Assembly: GCA_902784755.1 (NCBI GenBank)
Contig: CACZVX010000001.1
Location: 33,547 to 97,546, forward strand
From: an uncultured Prevotellaceae bacterium
GTDB taxonomy: Bacteria; Bacteroidota; Bacteroidia; Bacteroidales; Bacteroidaceae
Length of the DNA: 64,000 nt
Direction of reading: 5' to 3'
Below the pieces are notes generated by a model. That model ran no database searches, was not told the origin of the DNA, and worked only from the letters and a program-made list of their open reading frames with translations. The position numbers and the translations under genes are program-made. Below are positions 57,991 through 64,000 of this stretch, piece after piece; within the stretch, counting starts at the first letter, position 1; each line of letters opens with the position of its first letter.

Positions 57991-58677
57991 ATGGAAAGTA
58001 TTCAGAATATTGTGGAATTTTCGCAGTGGCCGCTGCTGACGGCTTTCGTGCTGGGCATACTGGTTGCCTTGCATCCTTGTCCGATGGCAACGAACATCGC
58101 GGCGATGGGATATATCGGAAAGGATGTGGAGAACCGCCGGCAGGTGTTTGTGGACGGACTGCTCTATACGCTAGGGCGCACCATCAGTTATTCGGTGTTG
58201 GGAGCCGTGCTCATCGCGCTGATAAGGGGTGGGGCAGAGCTGCTGAACTTCGGTGAGGCGATGTCGGAATGGGGAGAACGCATCCTGGGACCGCTGCTCA
58301 TTGCGATAGGCCTTTATCTGCTTTATAACGATTTGCTTCATAAGCACGATCATGTACCACATCTGCCTTTCGGTGGGAAGAAGGCAGGGCCAGTGTTGCT
58401 GGGCTTGCTCTTTGCCTTGGCTTTCTGTCCGGAGAGTGGTGTGGTGTATTTCGGTATGCTGATACCGATGTCGGTGGAGTCGAGTTACGGCTGGCTGTTG
58501 CCGGTGGCTTTTGCCGTGGGGACGGGTCTTCCAGTGATAGTGATGGCATGGGTGTTTGCCTACAGTCTGAGTTCGTTTGCGAAGTTGAATAAAGGGATGC
58601 AGACGGTAAAGGCATGGCTGACGCGCATCATTGCCGTTCTATTCATTCTGGCAGGTGTGTTCTGTCTTCTGTTTTAA
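57991..58677 (+). CDS. CcdA/DsbD-like membrane permease (ArsG-type)
   Basis: A 228-aa protein with six or seven membrane helices. The start at ATG 57991 is right after the promoter; the TTG at 57952 lies inside it. Two proline-cysteine motifs, ALHPCPMATN and LAFCPESGVVYFG, sit at mirrored positions as in the CcdA/DsbD fold. Similar Bacteroidetes proteins are annotated as ArsG-type arsenical efflux permeases or TauE/SafE-like. With no arsenic or thioredoxin gene nearby, the substrate stays open: reducing equivalents or a small efflux substrate. It stands alone behind a duplicated promoter cassette. Confidence 0.8.
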   Translation: MESIQNIVEFSQWPLLTAFVLGILVALHPCPMATNIAAMGYIGKDVENRRQVFVDGLLYTLGRTISYSVLGAVLIALIRGGAELLNFGEAMSEWGERILGPLLIAIGLYLLYNDLLHKHDHVPHLPFGGKKAGPVLLGLLFALAFCPESGVVYFGMLIPMSVESSYGWLLPVAFAVGTGLPVIVMAWVFAYSLSSFAKLNKGMQTVKAWLTRIIAVLFILAGVFCLLF

Positions 58678-58920
58678 CCGTAACTATGACCATGACCATG
58701 ACTATGACGTTTTGAGCCCCTTGATAAGGGGCGGCTCTAAAGCAGGGATTATTTAACGGAACACGAAGACACAAAGACACAAAGTTTTGACTATGACTAT
58801 GAACGAAGTCCAAAGCGAAAACGAGAGCTATGACGGTAATTTAAGCGATTACTAAAACGAAAAACGAAAACAAGTAGCAGGATAATTGCTGATTCGGGTA
58901 GATAAAATATGTAAAATTAT
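58678..58920. other. repeat-filled intergenic region
   Basis: Contains tandem phrases of ATGACCATGACCATGACTATG type, the 32-bp dispersed repeat (58698-58729) with its CCCCTTGATAAGGGG hairpin, a GAAGACACAAAGACACAAAG phrase, and an ACGAAAAACGAAAAC phrase. No coding sequence is supported. Confidence 0.7.
58698..58729 (+). repeat. 32-bp dispersed repeat, copy B
   Basis: Identical over 32 bp to the complement of 50051-50082, 8.6 kb away. In this copy the hairpin is extended to GCCCCTTGATAAGGGGC. Confidence 0.85.
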
Positions 58921-58951
58921 TTTGGGCTTTCACCTATTTTATTTATCTTTG
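58921..58951 (+). promoter_or_regulatory. promoter of the carboxypeptidase-regulatory-like protein gene
   Basis: TTTG (58921-58924), 19 bp, TATCTTTG (58944-58951), 34 nt before the ATG at 58986. Confidence 0.78.
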
Positions 58952-58985
58952 TGCCAAGAACAGACATGTTTTTTATTAAGCAGTT

Positions 58986-60236
58986 ATGATCATGAAAGAG
59001 GGATTTTTGAAAGGACTCGGTCTGCTGCTGGTGCTTTGCTTCTCGTTGGCAACTTCAGGGCAGGAGGTGGAGCGTGCTGAAATGAAGCATGCTGTGAGTG
59101 GTGTGGTCACTGATATGCGTGGCCGTAAGCTGCCTTATGTGAACGTTCATGTGACGGGTGAGCGCGTTTCCACGGTGACAAACGAGGACGGTTTCTTCAC
59201 TATCAAGACGGTGAATGAGGCCAAGGTGATTGTTCTGACGCATGTGGGTTATCAGACTCAGCACTTCGAAGTGCCTCAAGGACAGAATGAAGGCCTGATT
59301 ATCAGGATGAAACCAAACACGGTGATACTTAAAGACGTGGTGGTGAAATCGGGTGATGCCAAGCGCATCTTTTATGAGGCGATGGATAAAATACCAGAGA
59401 ACTATGCTGATCATCCGGAAATGATGAAATGCTTCTACCGTGAATGCGTGCAGAAGCGTAACCGCTATATTAATATCGCAGAGGCTGTGGCCAATCTCTA
59501 TAAGCCTTCCTATCATAAAGTGTACGACCTTGGACGTGTGTCGATAGAGAAGGGACGGCGACTGGTGAGCCCCAAGACGTCGGATACGCTGGGCGTAAAG
59601 ATTATGGGTGGTCCGAACACACCGATTTTCCTTGACTTTGTAAAGAATCCTGATATCTTGATGAATCCTGAGGATTTGTCGCACTATGGCTTCTCACTAG
59701 AAGACCCCGTGATGACGGACAACAGACTGCAGTTCGTAGTCAGGATAATACCTCTCTATTCTGCTCCCTGGGCCTTGTATGAAGGGGTGTTCCACATTGA
59801 CCAGGAGACACTGGCGTTCACACGTGCGGAGCTGTCGTTAGACATGAGCGACAAGGAAAAGGCTACACGCAGCATATTGGTGAGAAAACCTGCCGGCGTG
59901 CACTTCAAACCACGCGAAATGAGTATCACGGTGAGCTATACGACGAAGGAGAATGTGACGCGCATCAACTATGTGCGCACACTGTTCCGCTTCAATTGTG
60001 ACTGGAAGAAGCGACTCTTCTCCACATCGTTTACGGCCATGAGTGAACTAGTGGTTACTGACTGGACAGATCAGGATGTACATCCTATCAAGGGGCGTGA
60101 CTCCTTCTACCAGCGGGATGCTTTCTTTGACCATGTGGATTATTTTGACGATCCCAACTTCTGGGATGCCTATAATATTATAGAACCCACCGAAAGCCTG
60201 GAGGACGCTATCGGAAAACTACGGAAGAAATATTGA
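58986..60236 (+). CDS. exported carboxypeptidase-regulatory-like domain protein
   Basis: A 416-aa protein with signal peptide (KGLGLLLVLCFSLATSGQ). Residues about 35-115 are a CarboxypepD_reg-like domain (GVVTDMRGRKLPYVNVHVTGERVSTVTNEDGFFTIKT), as found at the N-terminus of TonB-dependent receptors, but there is no receptor barrel. The remaining 300 residues (with KCFYRECVQKRNRYINIAEAVANLYKPSY) resemble the conserved C-terminal part of similar Bacteroidales proteins of unknown function. Probably outer-membrane associated. The ATG at 58992 is an alternative start. Confidence 0.8.
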   Translation: MIMKEGFLKGLGLLLVLCFSLATSGQEVERAEMKHAVSGVVTDMRGRKLPYVNVHVTGERVSTVTNEDGFFTIKTVNEAKVIVLTHVGYQTQHFEVPQGQNEGLIIRMKPNTVILKDVVVKSGDAKRIFYEAMDKIPENYADHPEMMKCFYRECVQKRNRYINIAEAVANLYKPSYHKVYDLGRVSIEKGRRLVSPKTSDTLGVKIMGGPNTPIFLDFVKNPDILMNPEDLSHYGFSLEDPVMTDNRLQFVVRIIPLYSAPWALYEGVFHIDQETLAFTRAELSLDMSDKEKATRSILVRKPAGVHFKPREMSITVSYTTKENVTRINYVRTLFRFNCDWKKRLFSTSFTAMSELVVTDWTDQDVHPIKGRDSFYQRDAFFDHVDYFDDPNFWDAYNIIEPTESLEDAIGKLRKKY

Positions 60237-60240
60237 GCGT

Positions 60241-60466
60241 TTTTTTCTTGAACACAAAACACACAGAAAAAGTCCACTATCCGCAGCCTGCAAAATTCAC
60301 AGAATTTCTCTGGAGCAGATTCTGTGAATTTTGTACTCCATAATTATCTTCTGTGAATTCTGTGTTCCAAATTACCTTTTGTGAATTTCATCATTCTGCG
60401 CCAACGTAATATGATTTCGTGAATTTTGTGTTCTATAATATCTTTTGTGAATTTTGTGTTCTAAAA
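60241..60466. repeat. GTGAATTTTGTG repeat array
   Basis: Five imperfect copies of the phrase TCTGTGAATTTTGTGTTC (at about 60320, 60350, 60379, 60418, 60443), each followed by an AT-rich ATAATTATCT-like tail, and a reversed copy (CAAAATTCACAGAATT, 60291-60306) at the left. The array fills the space between two convergent genes. Confidence 0.75.
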
Positions 60467-61816
60467 TCACATATCGCGGTCAAGCCGGTCGCGCCACAGG
60501 TACTTGCGCGTCTCATGAACGATGATGCCACTGAGGAAGAGCAGCGAAAGGAGGTTTGGAATGGCCATGAGCGCATTCATGCAGTCGGCAAGATTCCATA
60601 CGATGCTGAGATTCATGATGGAACCCACGAAGACTGCAACGATATAGAGCACTCGGTAATAGACTGTCCAGCGACGGCCTTTGAGATATTCTACAGCTCT
60701 TTCACCATAAAGCTCCCATCCGAGAATGGTGGAGAAAGCGAAGGTAAGCAGACCGAAGGTGAGCAGCGGCGCGCCGATATAGGGAATCTTCGAGAAAGCC
60801 ATCTTGGTAAGTGTGGCTCCGTTCTCGTAACTGATGTCGGGATAGGCTATGACGGAACTGACAATAACCAGTCCTGTGAGGGCGCAGATAACCACCGTAT
60901 CCCAGAACGTACCACTGGAAGAGACGAGCGCCTGACGTACGGGATTGCGGGTCTGTGCTGCAGAAGCCACGATGGGTGCACTACCCATACCTGACTCATT
61001 GGAGAAGAGTCCGCGAGCAATACCATAGCGGGCAGCAAGCATTACGGTGCTTCCCACAAAGCCACCACCGGCAGCCTCAGGAGAGAACGCAGCCTCGCAG
61101 ATAAGTTTGAGCGCCGGCCATACATAAGGGGCATTCATGATGAGGATGACAATACAGCCGATGACATAGAATATGGCCATGAAAGGCACAAGCATGGTGC
61201 AGACACGGGCGATACTCTTGATACCTCCCAAAACCACAAGACCAATAAGGACGGCAATGACCAATCCGGTAATCATGGGATCAATCTGATAGGTCTCAAA
61301 GGTGAGGGTGGCAATGGCATTCGCCTGTACGGTATTACCGATTCCAAAAGAGGCAATGGCGGTGAAGACGGCAAAGAGTACAGCCATCCATTTCCATCCA
61401 AGGCCACGTTCCAAAGCATACATAGGACCACCCAACAAGCGGCCGTCTTCTGTCTTCACTCGATATTTCACGGCCAGCAATCCTTCGGCATATTTCGTGG
61501 AAATACCAAAAAGACCCGTAAGCCAACACCACAGAACGGCACCGGGACCTCCCAATGCGACAGCAGTGGCGACACCCACGATATTACCTGTTCCGATGGT
61601 TGCTGCCAATGCTGTAGCCAAGGCTCCAAACTGACTCACGTTGCCGGCAGCATCTTTATCTCGGCTTACCGAAAGCTTGATGGCTGTCCACAGATGGCGC
61701 TGAGGGAAACGGAGGCGTATTGTGAGGTAAATATGAGTGCCGAGGAGCAATATAATCATGGGCCATCCCCAAAGCAGGCCGCTGAGGTAGGTGAAGAAAT
61801 CGTTGAGTGTTTCCAT
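60467..61816 (-). CDS. AGCS family sodium:alanine/glycine symporter
   Basis: A 449-aa inner-membrane symporter that takes up alanine or glycine with Na+. The family signature GPGAVLWCWLTGLFGISTKYAEGLLAVKYRVK is clear, and ATALAATIGTGNIVGVATAVALGGPG, SNESGMGSAPIVASAAQT and ILGWELYGERAVEYL are all in place. About eleven helices. It is the third gene after the two DUF4230 genes, 25 bp from the second. Confidence 0.94.
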   Translation of the reverse strand: METLNDFFTYLSGLLWGWPMIILLLGTHIYLTIRLRFPQRHLWTAIKLSVSRDKDAAGNVSQFGALATALAATIGTGNIVGVATAVALGGPGAVLWCWLTGLFGISTKYAEGLLAVKYRVKTEDGRLLGGPMYALERGLGWKWMAVLFAVFTAIASFGIGNTVQANAIATLTFETYQIDPMITGLVIAVLIGLVVLGGIKSIARVCTMLVPFMAIFYVIGCIVILIMNAPYVWPALKLICEAAFSPEAAGGGFVGSTVMLAARYGIARGLFSNESGMGSAPIVASAAQTRNPVRQALVSSSGTFWDTVVICALTGLVIVSSVIAYPDISYENGATLTKMAFSKIPYIGAPLLTFGLLTFAFSTILGWELYGERAVEYLKGRRWTVYYRVLYIVAVFVGSIMNLSIVWNLADCMNALMAIPNLLSLLFLSGIIVHETRKYLWRDRLDRDM

Positions 61817-61841
61817 ATAATTATCTTATAGGGCTTATTGG

Positions 61842-62483
61842 CTATTCAAAAACAATCTTTACATTCTCGTGACCCATAGAACGCATGAGCTGGAAGAACT
61901 GGCGGGTCGCATTCTGCTGCGCGCTGTTGATATTTGTAGTGGTTAAACAACGCTGCTTCATCTTCGCAACGGCCCGTTGATACATGTCTTCGCGCGTCTG
62001 ATCGTCCCAAGAACCACTCTCATAGAACGACTTTGTGCGGGCTTCGTCGATGAAATCCTCATCGAGCAGTTCGATGGGCGGGAGCGTCACCACCAGCGTA
62101 TCCTTGTTCTTCTGAATGAAATGGGGCTTTGCCTTATGCATGTTGATGCCCAGACGGAGATTGCCGTAATAGATGCGTATGAGCTCGTCGTCGCTGAAGA
62201 ATCCGCGGCGGAGGGTGTCGATCATTTCCTCATCAGCGATGCTGAGAAACTCCCATTCGCCGATTTGCTTCATCGACTCTATCTGTGTGGGAGTGACATC
62301 GATGTCGCTATTTACATCGAGACTTGCACTGGAGTTGGTGATGGCACGATAGGAGAAATAGAAAATGGCAGCGATGAGGAGGATGATGGCCGTGCAGATG
62401 ATGAGCAGCCACCTTCCGATGGTGCCCAGGATGTTGGTCTTCGGCGCCTGGTATTCCTTCTTTATGGGTTCTATTTCATTCAT
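61842..62483 (-). CDS. DUF4230 membrane-anchored protein
   Basis: A 213-aa protein (start taken at ATG 62483; ATG 62501 and a TTG at 62519 are alternatives). It has one membrane helix near the N-terminus (GRWLLIICTAIILLIAAIFYFSY) and a DUF4230 domain (about 50-210) with SMKQIGEWEFLSIADEEMIDT and DTLVVTLPPIELLDEDF. Its paralogue is the next gene upstream. Function unknown; the domain faces the periplasm. A GAGGAAA triple repeat lies in the gap before it. Confidence 0.82.
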   Translation of the reverse strand: MNEIEPIKKEYQAPKTNILGTIGRWLLIICTAIILLIAAIFYFSYRAITNSSASLDVNSDIDVTPTQIESMKQIGEWEFLSIADEEMIDTLRRGFFSDDELIRIYYGNLRLGINMHKAKPHFIQKNKDTLVVTLPPIELLDEDFIDEARTKSFYESGSWDDQTREDMYQRAVAKMKQRCLTTTNINSAQQNATRQFFQLMRSMGHENVKIVFE

Positions 62484-62545
62484 ATTATGAACTTTGTTCA
62501 TGAATTTAGCACTTGTCAATTAACCTTTCCTCTTTCCTCTTTCCT

Positions 62546-63217
62546 CTATCTCGCAATAGATCTGGAGTCGAGTAGTGAAGGCAGATCATCCAATGTGAAT
62601 TCCTTGCGGAAGGTGATGGTGATGTCTTTTTCCTGGTAGCCCAGTTGCATGATCATGGGAATAAGCGTATTTGCGGCACTCTCCTGAGCCATGTCTATAA
62701 TGCCCAGTTTTGGGATGTCGTTGAGGATGGCCGCACGTCCCTGTTTCTCGTAGTCAGCCATTTCCTCATCCGTGAAGTTGCCGCGGAGGATGCTCACTTG
62801 CTTCTTGATCTCCTGATGGTCAATCTTACTGGAAGTGAGTTGCACCTTGGGGTCGGGGAGTACCACCTCTATCTTATTGCCCCGACGGCGGATGTTCTTC
62901 TTAGAGAAATCGCTGAAGTCTACATAGGCTTTCAGCGTCGCATCCATGGGAATAGCAATGCGGCGGTTACCGAAAGGAAGTGTGATATTGAATTCCTGGG
63001 CGAGGAAAGTGCCCTTGAGTTTCATCTGATCGTCGTGGGTGACAATTTTATGGAGATGATATTCGGCTGTATAAAGTTTGGAGCACTTTTGAATCTGCAT
63101 GACCATCATGGGAATGGTGTCGAGCGGTTCCACGCGTGCTTCCGTCTTCTCGTTGTTGCCTCCGCAAGCCGTCAGTAGCAGAAGCAGCATTGATATGTAG
63201 CAAATGGATTGTTTCAT
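62546..63217 (-). CDS. DUF4230 lipoprotein
   Basis: A 223-aa lipoprotein (start at 63217, MKQSICYISMLLLLLTAC; lipobox LTAC). The upstream ATG at 63247 lies beyond the -7 box. The mature part is a DUF4230 domain with MQIQKCSKLYTAEYHLHKIVTHDD, NITLPFGNRRIAIPMDATLKAYVDFSDF and KIEVVLPDPKVQLTSSKID. It is paralogous to the membrane-anchored DUF4230 gene that follows, so the pair may form one assembly anchored on two sides of the periplasm; this is inference. Confidence 0.85.
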   Translation of the reverse strand: MKQSICYISMLLLLLTACGGNNEKTEARVEPLDTIPMMVMQIQKCSKLYTAEYHLHKIVTHDDQMKLKGTFLAQEFNITLPFGNRRIAIPMDATLKAYVDFSDFSKKNIRRRGNKIEVVLPDPKVQLTSSKIDHQEIKKQVSILRGNFTDEEMADYEKQGRAAILNDIPKLGIIDMAQESAANTLIPMIMQLGYQEKDITITFRKEFTLDDLPSLLDSRSIAR

Positions 63218-63224
63218 ACGGATG

Positions 63225-63232
63225 CAAAAATA
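63225..63232 (-). promoter_or_regulatory. -7 box of the DUF4230 operon
   Basis: TATTTTTG on the minus strand, only 7 nt before the ATG at 63217. No TTTG at 19-20 bp upstream. Confidence 0.55.
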
Positions 63233-63320
63233 ATAAAAAATCTCCATTGAAGATACTATTTAGTTCGTTTTTTCGTTTTTTATAAAACTTTTCGGTGTGA
63301 TTCGCATCAAAATGAATAAG

Positions 63321-63878
63321 ATGAAACGTTACCTATTTATATTAATGGCAGCTGCAGCCATGCTGACGGCTTGTCAAGAGAAGAAAGAGAGTACAGTAAT
63401 CATTGCCCCGAAACCAGAGCCCGTGAAACCTTCAGGTCCTATTCTGATGCAGGACATGAAGGCGGAAAATTCCGTGGAATGGATAGGCAAGACCTATAAG
63501 GTGATTGTTAACCGTAAGGTGGACCGTGAACTGCCGATGGTGGAAGTGGAGCCGGGCAAAAAGGCTTATGACAACCGCATCTCACTGACTATTGTACGTC
63601 CTGACGGAACGGAATTCTTCAATAAAGAATACACAAAAGCAGCCTTTATGAACTGTCTGGACGAAAATACCAAGAAGAACGGCGTTCTCCTGGGTATTGT
63701 ATTGGATCGTGCCGACGGTGATAATCTTATCTTTGCCGCCAGCGTAGGCTCTCCCGACGTGTTGAGTGATGAGTTCATCCCGATGGTGCTCACCGTAGGC
63801 CGTATGGGTGATGTCAACATTAAGCGCGATACCACGATGGACACCAGCAACGACCAGGAGCAGCAGGAAGAGGACTAG
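63321..63878 (+). CDS. DUF4738-like lipoprotein
   Basis: A 185-aa lipoprotein (start at 63321, MKRYLFILMAAAAMLTAC; lipobox LTAC); 63312 (ATG) and 63297 (GTG) are alternatives. The mature protein has KVDRELPMVEVEPGKKAYDNRISLTIVRPDGTEFFNKEYTKAAF and VLLGIVLDRADGDNLIFAASVGSPD, which resemble DUF4738, a beta-rich envelope family of unknown function. It ends in a Gln/Glu/Asp-rich tail. It is divergent from the DUF4230 operon. Confidence 0.75.
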   Translation: MKRYLFILMAAAAMLTACQEKKESTVIIAPKPEPVKPSGPILMQDMKAENSVEWIGKTYKVIVNRKVDRELPMVEVEPGKKAYDNRISLTIVRPDGTEFFNKEYTKAAFMNCLDENTKKNGVLLGIVLDRADGDNLIFAASVGSPDVLSDEFIPMVLTVGRMGDVNIKRDTTMDTSNDQEQQEED

Positions 63879-63919
63879 GGCGTATAATCATTTCCCCCAA
63901 TGGGGCGCATATTTTAGGG

Positions 63920-63943
63920 TGTAATCCTGTAATCCTGTAATCG
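63920..63943. repeat. 8-bp tandem repeat at window end
   Basis: Three copies of TGTAATCC (the last TGTAATCG). The region 63879-64000 shows no gene. Confidence 0.7.
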
Positions 63944-64000
63944 CTTGTGAACGGGGAAACATCCTTTGTTCATATGATTTCTTTTATTTAGAAGTACTTA

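Noticed and set aside
58678-58985. mobile element remnant
   Set aside because: Only short phrases and one dispersed 32-bp repeat; no transposase fragment, terminal inverted repeats or target duplication.
60419-60994. 191-codon frame opposite the AGCS symporter end
   Set aside because: It starts in the GTGAATTTTGTG repeat array and overlaps the conserved symporter C-terminus.

Overview
The window reads as chromosomal DNA of a Bacteroidales bacterium, most likely Prevotellaceae (Prevotella/Segatella/Xylanibacter-like). The support is: about a dozen promoters of the Bacteroidetes type (TTTG, 19-20 bp, TAnnTTTG) and few strong Shine-Dalgarno sequences; families typical of the phylum (hybrid two-component regulator, Mfa2-like lipoprotein, DUF4230, DUF4492 beside cydAB, Mrp with an N-terminal DUF59 part); and many low-complexity intergenic repeats of the kind common in this group. 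No rRNA, tRNA, CRISPR array, phage module or transposase was seen.

Layout. 1-1964: end of a lactate-utilisation operon (lutB, lutC). 2022-9021, minus: a FemAB-like acyltransferase, then MATE pump, cytidylate-kinase-like protein, phosphoesterase, a 59-aa two-helix membrane protein, rfbB, purT and an acyltransferase-3. 9196-12110, plus: subtilase, xseA, xseB. 12185-15944, minus: a large ABCG-like transporter and a lipoprotein. 16283-17963, plus: ilvE and a DUF975 membrane protein. 18041-24602: a coiled-coil membrane protein, a highly repetitive helical protein with Cys-Cys pairs, a LMW phosphatase divergent from trmB, an M15 peptidase/TPR/DUF3828 operon, and mrp. 24603-31406, minus: a coiled-coil protein, a TolC-HlyD-ABC2-ABC2 efflux system and an Mfa2-like lipoprotein. 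31578-35301, plus: DUF4492, cydA, cydB, cyclophilin. 35382-36918, minus: SGNH hydrolase and AlkZ-related protein. 37141-39079, plus: LuxR-type and LacI-type regulators.

39175-57022 is a carbohydrate locus: a hybrid two-component regulator, a PA14-containing GH31, a GH2, a Gfo/Idh/MocA oxidoreductase of the D-xylose/dihydrodiol dehydrogenase type, a YicI-like GH31, a LysR regulator, a FISUMP-like protein and a GH3 lipoprotein. These activities fit removal of xylose, galactose and glucose from xyloglucan-type oligosaccharides, but no SusC/SusD pair or endoglucanase is present. 57158-63878 holds a small beta-barrel protein, a CcdA/ArsG-like permease behind a duplicated promoter cassette, a carboxypeptidase-regulatory-like protein, an AGCS symporter, two DUF4230 proteins and a DUF4738-like lipoprotein.

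The most unusual signal is the repeats. (1) Low-complexity phrases of intergenic type occur in frame inside the GH2 and second GH31 genes, and two inserts share the peptide start NHNS. (2) A repeat of about 82 bp, present three times, is a complete promoter carrying a palindrome whose sequence changes between copies while staying self-complementary. (3) A 22-bp tandem repeat occurs at two distant intergenic sites. (4) Several genes start 5-9 nt after a clear -7 box, so their mRNAs are probably leaderless or nearly so.
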